Origin: Streptomyces olivochromogenes
GTDB lineage: Bacteria; Actinomycetota; Actinomycetes; Streptomycetales; Streptomycetaceae
Reading direction: 5' to 3'
Assembly: GCF_001514115.1 (NCBI RefSeq)
Contig: NZ_KQ948451.1
Coordinates: 727,308-791,307 of the forward strand
Length of the DNA: 64,000 bases
The notes beneath the pieces are model-generated. The model made no database searches and was not told where the DNA came from. It was given only the letters and a program-made list of their open reading frames with translations. Positions 8,458 to 17,751 of the stretch are shown piece by piece (position 1 is the stretch's first letter; each line of letters starts with the position of its first letter). The position numbers were made by a program, and so were the translations under genes.

Positions 8458-8678
8458 CGTCCGGTCGCCACCCTTGCGCTCGATTGTCACCACACGTCGA
8501 GTGTTGGTAACGCACTGGTCCGGACCGCATCCCTGAACAGAAGTCAGCGACTATCGACGGCTTCCGACCGTTGACGCATGGCACGGTCGGCCGCGCGACC
8601 ACTCCTGTCCGTGTGGTGTCTGTTTCGAGAACTATTCGGGTTGTACGGGTTGGGCGCCGGGCTCGCCCGATTCGTCCG
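8458..8678. other. Non-coding stretch upstream of the ATPase gene
   Basis: About 220 bases between the ATPase start and the DUF308 gene stop, both on the minus strand. It should carry the ATPase promoter. It contains an AT-richer patch (TTTCGAGAACTATTCGGG near 8628) but no clear gene or hairpin. Confidence 0.4.
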
Positions 8679-9263
8679 TCAGCGGTCGCGCCCCGAGACC
8701 AGATGTACGATGCGCCGCCCGCCGAAGCCGGTGGCGAACAGGCCCAGCCCGTCGAAGAGCAGCGCGAGCGAGAAGAAGCAGCCGATCACGTACTTGCTGC
8801 TGCTCGGCCAGTTGTCCAGCACCAGGATGCCGAGGAGCAGGTCGAAGGCGCCCTGCAGGAGGGTCCAGCCGAACTGCGCGCCGCGCACCACGAGGCTGCC
8901 GACCAGCCGGAACACCCCGCCGGTCAGGAACAGCAGGGCCGCGAACATGGTGAGCGCCTCGGCCGCCGCGTCCGGGCGGCGGATCACCACCACTCCGGCC
9001 GCGATGTTCAGGGCCGCGACCACCACCCCGAGCCAGAAGAAGTTGGTGCCGCGGGCCTGCACGGCGTGCAGCAGTCCGACCGCGCCGCCGATCAGCAGCA
9101 GCCAGCCGAACAGGATCATCGAGGTCAGGGTCGCGACACCGGTGTAGACGAGCCCGACGAGCCCCGCGAGCACCAGGATCACGCCGAACGCGGCGGTCCA
9201 GCTGAAGCCGCGGTTCAGTTTCGTGGTCGCGTCGCTCGGCGCCCCGTCTGTGGTCCTGGCCAT
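8679..9263 (-). CDS. DUF308 (HdeD-family) membrane protein
   Basis: A 194-residue protein with about six hydrophobic segments arranged as repeated pairs, each ending in a short charged loop. Residues ~20-45 (GVILVLAGLVGLVYTGVA), ~50-65 and ~77-95 are the first three. The repeat pattern and the RRPDAAAEALTM motif are typical of DUF308/HdeD proteins, linked in enterics to acid resistance but without a known activity in Streptomyces. The ATG at 9263 has GAGGAGGCGC upstream. It is divergent from the enoyl-CoA hydratase with 66 bases between. Confidence 0.85.
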   Translation of the reverse strand: MARTTDGAPSDATTKLNRGFSWTAAFGVILVLAGLVGLVYTGVATLTSMILFGWLLLIGGAVGLLHAVQARGTNFFWLGVVVAALNIAAGVVVIRRPDAAAEALTMFAALLFLTGGVFRLVGSLVVRGAQFGWTLLQGAFDLLLGILVLDNWPSSSKYVIGCFFSLALLFDGLGLFATGFGGRRIVHLVSGRDR

Positions 9264-9329
9264 CAGCGCCTCCTCGCGCCCGGCCCCTTCTTGATCGTAC
9301 GTTCGAGGGTTGCGGATAGCATCCGGCGT

Positions 9330-10160
9330 ATGGAGCCGCAGCTGCTGCACAGCGTGGGCGACGGGGTCGCCACCGTCGTCATTCACCACCCGGCCAAGCG
9401 CAACGCCATGACGGCCGACATGTGGAGGGCGCTGCCGCCCCTGCTCGACGGGCTCGCCGCCGACCCGGACGTCCGCGTCCTCGTGCTCACCGGTGAAGGC
9501 GGCACCTTCTGCGCGGGGGCCGACATCTCGACGCTGCGGGGCTCCTCGGACGAGGCGCAGGGGCTCGCCGTGAACGCCGAGGAGGCGCTCGCCGCGTTCC
9601 CCAGACCGACGCTCGCGGCGATCCGCGGGTACTGCGTCGGGGGCGGGTCCCAGCTCGCGGCGGCCTGCGATCTGCGGTTCGCGCAGGAGGGTGCTCGGTT
9701 CGGAGTGACGCCGGCGAAGCTGGGGATCGTCTACGCGGCCTCGGCCACCCGGCGGCTGGTGTCGCTGGTGGGTCCGGCGACCGCCAAGTACCTGCTGTTC
9801 TCGGGCGAGCTGATCGACACCGAACGGGCGCTGCGCACGGGTCTGGTGGACGAGGTGCTGCCCGAGGGCGAACTCGACAAGCGGGTCGGGGAGTTCACCC
9901 GTGTGCTGGCCGCGCGGTCGTTGCTGACGCAGGCGTCCGCCAAGGAATTCGCCCATGGGCGGACCGATCGGGACGCGTACTGGGCCGAGCAGGCGCGCGG
10001 GAGCGACGACACCGCGGAGGGCGTCGCCGCGTTCCTGGAGCGCCGGCCGCCGCGCTTCACCTGGACCACGCCGGCGTCCACCGCGACCGCTGAGCCGTCG
10101 ACCGCGACCGCTCCGCCGTCCACCGCGACTAAATCGCCGTCCACCGCGACTACTCCATGA
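9330..10160 (+). CDS. Enoyl-CoA hydratase/isomerase family protein with a C-terminal PSTAT repeat tail
   Basis: A 276-residue crotonase-fold protein. The oxyanion-hole segments are FCAGADIS and GYCVGGGSQLAAACDLRFA. The usual second catalytic Glu region (FGxPE) reads FGVTPAKLGIVY, so this is not a classical hydratase and may be an isomerase, hydrolase or ligase-type crotonase. The last 28 residues are four copies of a 7-residue unit (ASTATAE, PSTATAP, PSTATKS, PSTATTP), which no crotonase needs. The 3' end overlaps the convergent DJ-1 gene by 11 bp. Confidence 0.85.
   Translation: MEPQLLHSVGDGVATVVIHHPAKRNAMTADMWRALPPLLDGLAADPDVRVLVLTGEGGTFCAGADISTLRGSSDEAQGLAVNAEEALAAFPRPTLAAIRGYCVGGGSQLAAACDLRFAQEGARFGVTPAKLGIVYAASATRRLVSLVGPATAKYLLFSGELIDTERALRTGLVDEVLPEGELDKRVGEFTRVLAARSLLTQASAKEFAHGRTDRDAYWAEQARGSDDTAEGVAAFLERRPPRFTWTTPASTATAEPSTATAPPSTATKSPSTATTP
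10074..10157 (+). repeat. Four 21-bp tandem repeats encoding PSTATxx at the end of the crotonase gene
   Basis: Units at 10074, 10095, 10116 and 10137, each built on SCGTCSACCGCGACY plus six variable bases. They end exactly before the TGA. The unit length is a multiple of three, so copy-number change would keep the frame. Confidence 0.85.
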
Positions 10161-10785
10161 TGAAGCGGCTCTTCGCCCGGAACTCCGCCACGAGATGTGC
10201 GGGAGCCTTCTGGGGGGACCCGGCGTCGTAGGGCGGCTGCGGGTCGTACTCCGTCAGCAGCTGTACGGCCTGTGCGTGTTCGTCGCCCGCGATCCGTCCG
10301 AGCAGAGCGAGCCCCATGTCGATGCCGGACGACACGCCGGCCGCGGTCACGTACTTCCCGTCGAACACCACCCGCTCCCCGGTCGGCTCGGCACCGAACC
10401 GCTCGAGGTGGTCGAGGGCCAGCCAGTGCGAGGTGGCCCGGCGGCCCCCGAGCAGCCCCGCGGCGGCCAGCAGCAGGGAGCCGGTGCACACGGAGGTCGT
10501 CCAGGTGCTCGTGGCGTCGGCGGCGCGCAGCCAGTCCAGCAGGACCGGGTTGTCCATCTGCGGGGTCTGGCCCGGCCCGCCGGGGACCACGACGATGTCC
10601 GGGTGCGGCACCTCGGCCAGGGTCCTGTCGGCGGTCAAGGCCAGGTTGCCGCTCTCGTTGCGGACGGGGCCGGTGTGCTCGGCGACGAAGACGGTCTCCG
10701 CGTCGGGCAGGCGGCCGAGGGTCTCGTAGGGTCCCACGGCGTCCAGGGCGGTGAAGCGGTCGAAGAGGACGATGGCGATCTGCAT
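10150..10785 (-). CDS. DJ-1/PfpI family protein (isonitrile-hydratase-like)
   Basis: A 211-residue stand-alone DJ-1/PfpI domain. The nucleophile-elbow Cys is in TSVCTGSLLLAAAGLL, preceded by the VVVPGGPGQ segment and followed by SHWLALDHL. This subgroup includes InhA-type isonitrile hydratase, but enzymatic function is not established by sequence. ATG 10785 has GGAAAGGA upstream. It lies 68 bases after a GlxA-type regulator with the same domain, which suggests duplication and possible joint regulation. Confidence 0.85.
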   Translation of the reverse strand: MQIAIVLFDRFTALDAVGPYETLGRLPDAETVFVAEHTGPVRNESGNLALTADRTLAEVPHPDIVVVPGGPGQTPQMDNPVLLDWLRAADATSTWTTSVCTGSLLLAAAGLLGGRRATSHWLALDHLERFGAEPTGERVVFDGKYVTAAGVSSGIDMGLALLGRIAGDEHAQAVQLLTEYDPQPPYDAGSPQKAPAHLVAEFRAKSRFIME

Positions 10786-10853
10786 CGGGTTCCTTTCCAG
10801 GGCTGGGTGGGGCGGGGACGTCAGGTACGGGCTGGTCGACGGGTGGAGGCCGG

Positions 10854-11807
10854 TCACCCGGTGGGGGCGGGGCGGAAGCGGCGCCGGTACTCCGCCGGAC
10901 CCGTGCCGAGCGTCTTCACGAAGGCACGGCGCATCGCCTCGGGGGTGCCGTAGCCACAGGCGCGGGAGATCTCCTCGACTCCGTCGGCGGTGTCCTCCAG
11001 GAGGCGCCGGGCGTGTTCGAGGCGGACGCGGTCGACGTACCGGCCCGGGGTCATGCCCGTCTCGGTCTGGAAGGCGCGGGCGAAGTGCCGGGGCGAGAGC
11101 CGGGCGCGGACGGCGAGCGACTCGACGGACAGGTCGCCGCCGGGGTGCTCGGTGATCCACTGCTGGACCTCGCGGAGCGGTTCGCGCCGTGCCGTCTGCG
11201 CGGCCAGCTGGGCGCTGAACTGGGCCTGGTTGCCCGGGCGCCGCAGGAAGACGACGAGGTGGCGGGCGACCGTCAGGGCGGCCTCGCGGCCGAGGTCCTC
11301 CTCCACGAGCGCGAGGGCGAGGTCGATGCCGGAGGTGACGCCGGCCGAGGTGGACACCTGTCCGTCCCGCACGTAGATGGGGTCGGGGTCGACCTCGATG
11401 GCCGGGTGGTCGCGGGCGAGCTTGTCGCAGTACGCCCAGTGGGTCGTCGCGCGGCGGCCGTCCAGGAGGCCCGCCTCGGCGAGCGGGATGGCGCCGGTGC
11501 AGACGGAGACCAGGCGCTCGGCGCGCGGCCCGTGCGCGCGCAGCCAGTCGGTCAGCCGGGGGTCGGGGCGCCGGGTGCCCCGGCCGCCCGGGACCAGCAG
11601 GGTGTGCGGGGCGGGCGCGTCGGCGAGGGTGTGGTCCGGGACGAGGGTGAGGCCGCTGGTGGTACGCACGGGTGCGCCGTCCAGGGAGGCGGTGTGGATG
11701 CGGTACGAGCCGCCGTGGAAGGCCTCGGCGCCCGCGAAGACCTCCACGGGGCCCGTGACGTCGAGGCTCTGCACATCGTCGAAGAGAACGACCAGGACGG
11801 TTCGCAT
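10854..11807 (-). CDS. GlxA-type transcriptional regulator (DJ-1/PfpI domain plus AraC HTH)
   Basis: A 317-residue protein. Residues 1-185 form a DJ-1/PfpI-like domain (LLVPGGRGT, SVCTGAIPLAEAGLL), and residues ~215-315 form an AraC-type double HTH (LSVESLAVRARLSPRHFARAF, then ISRACGYGTPEAMRRAF). Such proteins usually sense a small metabolite through the N-terminal domain. Start at ATG 11807 (MRTVLVVLFDD); an upstream GTG/ATG region gives no similarity. It probably controls the adjacent DJ-1 gene downstream on the same strand. Confidence 0.9.
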   Translation of the reverse strand: MRTVLVVLFDDVQSLDVTGPVEVFAGAEAFHGGSYRIHTASLDGAPVRTTSGLTLVPDHTLADAPAPHTLLVPGGRGTRRPDPRLTDWLRAHGPRAERLVSVCTGAIPLAEAGLLDGRRATTHWAYCDKLARDHPAIEVDPDPIYVRDGQVSTSAGVTSGIDLALALVEEDLGREAALTVARHLVVFLRRPGNQAQFSAQLAAQTARREPLREVQQWITEHPGGDLSVESLAVRARLSPRHFARAFQTETGMTPGRYVDRVRLEHARRLLEDTADGVEEISRACGYGTPEAMRRAFVKTLGTGPAEYRRRFRPAPTG

Positions 11808-11919
11808 GGTCTCGATTCTTGGCGGGCGGGGTGATGGCCGCAATGACGAGTACCCCACCTTTCCTGCCATTGCCCCTCCCGCCTTTCCTGTGCCCTCGCC
11901 CGTCCCGCCTTCCCGGCGT

Positions 11920-11933
11920 ACCGACTAGTCGGT
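11920..11933. promoter_or_regulatory. 14-bp perfect palindrome ACCGACTAGTCGGT
   Basis: It lies 11 bases before the ATG of the SCO6745-family gene. Length and symmetry fit a TetR- or MarR-type operator, and its position would block transcription or leader formation. No cognate regulator is adjacent except the gene product itself. Confidence 0.6.
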
Positions 11934-11944
11934 AACCTTCGGGC

Positions 11945-12811
11945 ATGACCACACCTCTGCCGGAGCGCGCCGGGCGGCGCTGCCACAACGTCCTCAACCC
12001 CCTGCACTCGACGCACTACTTCTCGCCGGATCTGGGACGGGAGCTGGCCGACATCGGGATCGAGGACAGCAACGGCGCGTACTTCGCCGTGCGGGCCGCC
12101 GCCATGGGGCCGGTGGGTCCCGGCACGGTGACGGCGACGTTCTACAACTTCCGCCACGAGCTGGTGGCCCGGCATGTGCCCGAGGTGTGGAAGAAGGCCT
12201 CCCCGGAGACCGTCCTCGCGGCACGCGCGCGTGCCGTCGACGCGACCTGGCGACGGCTCCTCGGCGAGGACGTCCTCGCCTCCAAGGAGGTCGCCGAGGC
12301 GGCGGAGCTCGCCCTGCGGGCCGCGGAGGCCTGCACCAGGACCGCGCGGCCGCTGTACGCGGCGCACGCCGACCTGCCCGTGCCCGACGCGCCGCACCTG
12401 GCCCTGTGGCACGGGGCCACGCTGCTGCGCGAGCACCGGGGCGACGGTCACCTCGCGGCGCTGCTCGACGCGGAGCTCGACCCGGTCGAGGCTCTGGTGA
12501 GCCACACCGCGACCGGCAAGGGTATGGCCCCGAAGTGGGCACTGGGCACGCGCGGCTGGTCGCGGGCGCACTGGGACGCGGCGGTCGAACGGCTGCGCGA
12601 GCGCGGACTGCTCGACGCGGAGGGCGAGTTGACCGAGGCGGGAGTGGCCCTGCGCCAGGAGATCGAGAGCCGCACGGACCGGCTGGACCGTGCCCCGTAC
12701 GAGCATCTGGGCGCCGCGGGCGTGGAGCGCCTCACCGAGCTGGCCCGGGGCATCCTCATGCGGGCGCTGGCGGCGGGCGCGTTCCCCGAGGGCATGACCG
12801 GCAAGGGCTGA
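11945..12811 (+). CDS. SCO6745-family protein (MarR-like helix-turn-helix architecture)
   Basis: A 288-residue protein of a family named after its S. coelicolor member. The N-terminal half is helical with conserved [18 protein letters not shown] and [19 protein letters not shown]. The C-terminal half ([37 protein letters not shown]) reads like a winged helix of the MarR type, ending in a regulatory helix. DNA binding is therefore plausible, but the biochemical role is not established. A palindromic operator just before its start suggests autoregulation. Confidence 0.85.
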   Translation: MTTPLPERAGRRCHNVLNPLHSTHYFSPDLGRELADIGIEDSNGAYFAVRAAAMGPVGPGTVTATFYNFRHELVARHVPEVWKKASPETVLAARARAVDATWRRLLGEDVLASKEVAEAAELALRAAEACTRTARPLYAAHADLPVPDAPHLALWHGATLLREHRGDGHLAALLDAELDPVEALVSHTATGKGMAPKWALGTRGWSRAHWDAAVERLRERGLLDAEGELTEAGVALRQEIESRTDRLDRAPYEHLGAAGVERLTELARGILMRALAAGAFPEGMTGKG

Positions 12812-12899
12812 CAGCGCCGATCGGCGCCCTGATCCCCCGTTGTCGGTGTCACCTGCCACAATTGCCGCGCAACCTCAGTGGAGAAGGCGGTACGGGATC

Positions 12900-15299
12900 G
12901 TGACGACACCCCTCGTAGGGTCCATCGAAGGCAGGATCGCCGAGGAGCTCGGCGTACGGGAGCGGCAGGTCAAGGCCGCCGTCGACTTGCTCGACGGCGG
13001 GTCGACGGTGCCCTTCATCGCCCGCTACCGCAAGGAAGCGACCGAGATGCTCGACGATGCGCAGCTGCGCACCCTCGAGGAGCGGCTGCGCTATCTGCGG
13101 GAGCTGGAGGAGCGGCGCACGGCGATCCTCGAATCGGTGCGCGAGCAGGGCAAGCTCACCGAGGAGGTCGAGGCGCAGATCCGGGGCGCCGAGACGAAGG
13201 CGCGGCTCGAGGACATCTATCTGCCGTTCAAGCCGAAGCGGCGCACGAAGGCGCAGATCGCGCGCGAGGCGGGCCTGGAGCCGCTGGCCGAGGGCCTGCT
13301 CGGCGACCCGTCGGTCGACCCGCTCGCCGCGGCGACGGCGTTCGTCGACGCGGACAAGGGCGTCGCCGACCCGCAGGCCGCGCTGGACGGCGCCCGGTCG
13401 ATCCTCACCGAGCGGTTCTCGGAGGACGCCGACCTGATCGGCGAGCTGCGCGAGCGCATGTGGGTGCGCGGGCGCCTGGCCGCCAAGGTGCGGGACGGCA
13501 AGGAGGAGGCGGGCGCCAAGTTCGCCGACTACTTCGACTTCGCCGAGCCCTTCAAGGCACTGCCCTCGCACCGCATCCTCGCCATGCTGCGCGGCGAGAA
13601 GGAGGAGGTCCTCGACCTCGTCCTGGAGCCCGAGGAGCCCTCCGAGCAGCCCGGTCCCTCCTCGTACGAGGGGATCGTCGCCCACCACTTCCGGATCGCC
13701 GACCGCGGTCGTCCCGGCGACAAGTGGCTCACGGACACCGTCCGCTGGGCCTGGCGGACCCGCATCCTCGTGCACCTCGGCATCGACCTGCGCCTCCGAC
13801 TGCGCACGGCCGCCGAGGACGAGGCGGTGAACGTCTTCGCGGCGAACCTGCGGGATCTGCTGCTCGCCGCCCCGGCGGGCACCCGCGCGACGCTCGGACT
13901 CGACCCCGGATTCCGTACGGGTGTCAAGGTCGCCGTGGTCGACGCGACCGGCAAGGTCGTGGCGACGGACGTCATCTACCCGCACGTCCCGGCCAACAGG
14001 TGGGACGAGGCCATCGCCAAGATCGCCCGCCTCGCCAAGGAGCACGCGGTCGAGCTGATCGCGATCGGCAACGGCACGGCGTCCCGCGAGACCGACAAGC
14101 TCGCCGGTGAACTCATCACCAAGCACCCGGAGTTGAACCTCACCAAGGTGATGGTCTCCGAGGCGGGGGCGTCGGTGTACTCGGCGTCCGCGTTCGCCTC
14201 GCAGGAGCTGCCCGACATGGACGTGTCGCTGCGCGGCGCCGTCTCCATCGCGCGCCGCCTCCAGGACCCGCTGGCCGAACTGGTGAAGATCGACCCGAAG
14301 TCCATCGGCGTCGGGCAGTACCAGCACGACCTGTCCGAGGTGAAGCTCTCCCGGTCCCTGGACGCGGTGGTCGAGGACTGTGTGAACGGCGTGGGCGTGG
14401 ACGTGAACACGGCCTCCGCCCCGCTGCTCGCCCGCGTCTCCGGCATCACCTCCGGGCTCGCGGAGAACATCGTGGCGCACCGCGACGCCAACGGCCCCTT
14501 CACGTCCCGTACCACCCTCAAGAACGTGGCGCGGCTCGGCCCGAAGGCCTACGAGCAGTGCGCGGGCTTCCTGCGCATCCGGGGCGGGGACGACCCGCTG
14601 GACGCGTCCAGCGTGCACCCGGAGGCGTACCCCGTGGTGCGGCGGATGGTGAAGACGGCGGGCAGCGAGGTCGCCTCCCTGATGGGCAACACCGGTGTGC
14701 TGCGCTCGCTCAGGCCGACCGACTTCGTGGACGAGACGTTCGGTCTGCCGACCGTCACGGACATCCTGAAGGAGCTGGAGAAGCCCGGGCGCGACCCGCG
14801 GCCCGCCTTCAAGACGGCCACCTTCAAGGAGGGCGTCGAGAAGATCGCCGACCTGGCCTCCGGGATGGTGCTCGAAGGGGTCGTCACGAATGTGGCCGCG
14901 TTCGGGGCCTTCGTGGACATCGGCGTCCACCAGGACGGTCTGGTGCATGTCTCGGCGATGTCGAAGACGTTCGTGAAGGACCCGCGCGACGTGGTGAAGC
15001 CGGGTGACATCGTCAAGGTGAAGGTGCTCGAGATCGACATCCCGCGCAAGCGGATCTCTCTCACGCTGCGGCTCGACGACGAGGCGACTGCGTCGGATCA
15101 GCAGGGTGGGGGTGGGCGTCCGCAGCGAGGCGGGCGGCCTCCGCAGCAGCGCCAGCAGCAGCGTCAGGCGCGGGGCGGGGCGGGCGGAGGCGGTGGTGGC
15201 GGCGGTTCGCGGCAGGCCGCTCCGCCGCCGGCCAACAGTGCGATGGCCGACGCGCTGAGGCGCGCCGGGCTTGTCGATCCCAAGAAGGGCAGGCGCTGA
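12900..15299 (+). CDS. tex: Tex-family transcriptional accessory / RNA-binding protein
   Basis: A 799-residue protein with the canonical Tex order: N-terminal helical domain (residues 1-~190), YqgF/RNase-H-like domain ([20 protein letters not shown] at ~340), helix-hairpin-helix region ([32 protein letters not shown]), and an S1 RNA-binding domain (~655-720, [20 protein letters not shown]). The C-terminal tail of about 70 residues is Gly/Gln/Arg-rich and disordered, then ends in [10 protein letters not shown]. Tex binds RNA polymerase-associated nucleic acid and affects gene expression. Start is GTG 12900, after which family similarity begins at once. Confidence 0.95.
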   Translation: MTTPLVGSIEGRIAEELGVRERQVKAAVDLLDGGSTVPFIARYRKEATEMLDDAQLRTLEERLRYLRELEERRTAILESVREQGKLTEEVEAQIRGAETKARLEDIYLPFKPKRRTKAQIAREAGLEPLAEGLLGDPSVDPLAAATAFVDADKGVADPQAALDGARSILTERFSEDADLIGELRERMWVRGRLAAKVRDGKEEAGAKFADYFDFAEPFKALPSHRILAMLRGEKEEVLDLVLEPEEPSEQPGPSSYEGIVAHHFRIADRGRPGDKWLTDTVRWAWRTRILVHLGIDLRLRLRTAAEDEAVNVFAANLRDLLLAAPAGTRATLGLDPGFRTGVKVAVVDATGKVVATDVIYPHVPANRWDEAIAKIARLAKEHAVELIAIGNGTASRETDKLAGELITKHPELNLTKVMVSEAGASVYSASAFASQELPDMDVSLRGAVSIARRLQDPLAELVKIDPKSIGVGQYQHDLSEVKLSRSLDAVVEDCVNGVGVDVNTASAPLLARVSGITSGLAENIVAHRDANGPFTSRTTLKNVARLGPKAYEQCAGFLRIRGGDDPLDASSVHPEAYPVVRRMVKTAGSEVASLMGNTGVLRSLRPTDFVDETFGLPTVTDILKELEKPGRDPRPAFKTATFKEGVEKIADLASGMVLEGVVTNVAAFGAFVDIGVHQDGLVHVSAMSKTFVKDPRDVVKPGDIVKVKVLEIDIPRKRISLTLRLDDEATASDQQGGGGRPQRGGRPPQQRQQQRQARGGAGGGGGGGGSRQAAPPPANSAMADALRRAGLVDPKKGRR

Positions 15300-15309
15300 G
15301 CGGCTGAAG

Positions 15310-15400
15310 GTACGCGGGGAACTGCGGGTCGTTCGTGGCTGAGCGCGCCCACGCGGCGGAGCCGCATATATGTCACAGCCCCGCGCCCCTTTCGGGGCGC
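15310..15400 (+). terminator. Intergenic element with a GCGCCCC-TTTC-GGGGCGC hairpin after tex
   Basis: The hairpin (stem 15383-15389 / 15394-15400, loop TTTC) is the probable tex terminator. The preceding text TACGCGGGGAACTGCGGG...CCGCGCCCCTTTCGGGG has the look of an intergenic module that, as I recall, recurs in many Streptomyces genomes. Copy number cannot be tested here. Confidence 0.6.
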
Positions 15401-15430
15401 CGCACGAGCCCCGCTCCCTAAAGTGTCCGT

Positions 15431-16000
15431 ATGGTCGGCTCGCGTGTGATCACCTGGGAAGTCACGGAGAGCAAGGGGCTCGAGACCTCTTGGATCACGT
15501 CCGGCGCCCGCTCTCTGCGGGCGCGCGGGCGTGCTGTCGGGACGGTTCCCGAGCCGTACTGGATCTCGTACGAGCTCGACACCGTAGACGGGTTCGTGAC
15601 CCGGCGGCTGTGTGTGAGCGCCGAGACGGCCTCGGGCGCCCGCTCGCTGGACCTGCGGCACGACGGTGAGGGGCACTGGACGGCGGACGGGGACTGGCTG
15701 CCCGACCTCGGTGGCGCCCTCGACTGCGACCTGGGCCTGTGCCCGCTCACCAACACGATGCCGGTGCTGCGCCACGGGCTGCATCGCGGCCCGGGTGAGC
15801 GGGAGTTCCTGATGGCCTGGGTGTCGGTGCCGGACCTGGCCGTGCGGGCGTCACAGCAGACATACACACATCTCGGGCGCACCGGGGACGGCGGGCGCGT
15901 GCGTTTCTCGTCCGGTGACTACCGCAGCGATCTGGAGTTCGACGCGGAGGGGTACGTCGTGGACTACCCCACGATGGCCCGCCGGCTGGCCACGGCGTAG
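15431..16000 (+). CDS. Putative glycolipid-binding domain protein
   Basis: A 189-residue protein matching the putative glycolipid-binding family (PF06475-like), with conserved segments YWISYELDTVDGFVTRRL, HWTADGDWLPDLGGALDCDLGLCPLTNTMPVLR and VRFSSGDYRSDLEFDAEGYVVDYP. No signal peptide or membrane segment. The family, which includes a Pseudomonas protein, has a beta-barrel-like fold and uncertain ligand. It is convergent with the ABC-F gene, one base between the stops. Confidence 0.8.
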   Translation: MVGSRVITWEVTESKGLETSWITSGARSLRARGRAVGTVPEPYWISYELDTVDGFVTRRLCVSAETASGARSLDLRHDGEGHWTADGDWLPDLGGALDCDLGLCPLTNTMPVLRHGLHRGPGEREFLMAWVSVPDLAVRASQQTYTHLGRTGDGGRVRFSSGDYRSDLEFDAEGYVVDYPTMARRLATA

Positions 16001-16001
16001 G

Positions 16002-17642
16002 TCAGCGCTCCGTCACCTTGCCCGCCGCCACTTCCAGCCGGCGCGTGGTGTGGACCGCGTCGAGCATGCGGCGGTCGTGGGTCACGAGCAGCAGGGTGCC
16101 CTCGTACGAGTCGAGCGCCGCCTCCAGCTGTTCGATCGCGGGGAGGTCGAGGTGGTTGGTCGGCTCGTCGAGGACGAGGAGGTTGACGCCACGGCCCTGG
16201 AGGAGGGCGAGGGCCGAGCGGGTGCGCTCGCCGGGAGAGAGGGTGGCCGCCGGGCGCAGGACGTGTTCCGCCTTGAGGCCGAACTTGGCCAGCAGGGTGC
16301 GGACCTCGGCCGGTTCGGTGTCGGGGACGGCGGCGCTGAACGCGTCGAGCAGGGACTCGGAGCCGTGGAAGAGTTTGCGGGCCTGGTCGACCTCGCCGAC
16401 GACGACGCCGGAGCCGAGGGTGGCGTGACCGGCGTCCAGCGGGACGCGGCCGAGCAGGGCGCCGAGCAGGGTCGACTTGCCCGCGCCGTTGGCGCCCGTG
16501 ACGGCGACCCGGTCCGCCCAGTCGATCTGGAGGGTCGCGGGGCCGAAGGTGAAGTCACCGCGCCGCACCTCGGCGTCACGCAGGGTGGCCACGACGGCGC
16601 CGGAGCGCGGTGCGGCCGCGATCTCCATCCGCAGCTCCCACTCCTTGCGCGGCTCGTCGACGACGTCCAAGCGCTCGATCATGCGCTGGGTCTGCCGGGC
16701 CTTGGACGCCTGCTTCTCGCTGGCCTCACTGCGGAACTTGCGGCCGATCTTGTCGTTGTCGTTGTTCGCCTTGCGCCGGGCGTTCTTCACGCCCTTGTCC
16801 ATCCAGGAGCGCTGCATCTGGGCGCGGCCTTCGAGGGCGGAGCGCTTGTCGGCGTACTCCTCGTAGTCGTCGCGGGCGTGCCGGCGGGCGGTGTCGCGCT
16901 CCTCCAGGTAGGCCTCGTAGCCGCCGCCGTAGAGGGTGATCTGCTGCTGGGCGAGGTCGAGTTCGAGCACCTTGGTGACCGTGCGGGTCAGGAACTCGCG
17001 GTCGTGGCTGACGACGACGGTGCCCGCGCGCAGCCCGGAGACGAAGCGTTCGAGCCGCTCCAGACCTTCCAGGTCCAGGTCGTTGGTGGGCTCGTCGAGG
17101 AGGAAGACGTCGTAGCGGGACAGGAGCAGGGAGGCGAGTCCGGCGCGGGCCGCCTGGCCGCCGGACAGGGACGTCATCGGCTGGTCGAGGTCGACGCCGA
17201 GCCCGAGGGTGTCGGCGACCTCCTCGGCGCGCTCGTCGAGGTCGGCGCCGCCGAGGTCGAGCCAGCGCTCCAGGCTCTCCGCGTACGCGTCGTCCGCGCC
17301 CGGCGCGCCGTCGACGAGCGCCTGCGTCGCCTCGTCCATCACGCGCTGGGCCTCGGCCACACCGGTGCGCCGGGCCAGGAACTCCCGGACGCTCTCGCCC
17401 TCCCGCCGCTCCGGCTCCTGCGGCAGATGGCCGACGCTCGCCGACGGCGGGGACAGCCGCAGCTCCCCCTCCTCGGGCGTGAGCAGTCCGGCGAGCATCC
17501 GCAGCAGGGTGGACTTGCCCGCGCCGTTGGCACCGACGAGTCCGATCACATCGCCGGGCGCGACCACGAGGTCGAGCCCGGAGAAGAGCGAGCGGTCGCC
17601 GTGTCCGGCGGCGAGGTTCTTGGCGACGAGAGTGGCAGTCAT
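16002..17642 (-). CDS. ABC-F family ATPase (ribosome-associated translation factor)
   Basis: A 546-residue soluble protein with two ABC domains and no membrane segments. Domain 1: Walker A GANGAGKST (~residue 37), signature LSGGQ, and LLDEPTNDLDLEG. Domain 2: GANGAGKST, LSPGERTR, LDEPTNHLDLP. The inter-domain linker (~240-330) is charged and helical (RKANNDNDKIGRKFRSEASEKQ), as in ribosome-binding ABC-F proteins. It could be a housekeeping factor or antibiotic-resistance type. Start ATG 17642 chosen by family similarity; an in-frame extension to 17780 has none. Confidence 0.9.
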   Translation of the reverse strand: MTATLVAKNLAAGHGDRSLFSGLDLVVAPGDVIGLVGANGAGKSTLLRMLAGLLTPEEGELRLSPPSASVGHLPQEPERREGESVREFLARRTGVAEAQRVMDEATQALVDGAPGADDAYAESLERWLDLGGADLDERAEEVADTLGLGVDLDQPMTSLSGGQAARAGLASLLLSRYDVFLLDEPTNDLDLEGLERLERFVSGLRAGTVVVSHDREFLTRTVTKVLELDLAQQQITLYGGGYEAYLEERDTARRHARDDYEEYADKRSALEGRAQMQRSWMDKGVKNARRKANNDNDKIGRKFRSEASEKQASKARQTQRMIERLDVVDEPRKEWELRMEIAAAPRSGAVVATLRDAEVRRGDFTFGPATLQIDWADRVAVTGANGAGKSTLLGALLGRVPLDAGHATLGSGVVVGEVDQARKLFHGSESLLDAFSAAVPDTEPAEVRTLLAKFGLKAEHVLRPAATLSPGERTRSALALLQGRGVNLLVLDEPTNHLDLPAIEQLEAALDSYEGTLLLVTHDRRMLDAVHTTRRLEVAAGKVTER

Positions 17643-17751
17643 CAGGAGGCCGATCCTAACGGCCCGGCCGCCCCGGCTGCGTCCCCGTTTCCCTGCGGGG
17701 CCACGTCCCGGTTTCCGTGCGGGGCCGCACCCCCGTCCCGGTGCGGCCCGC

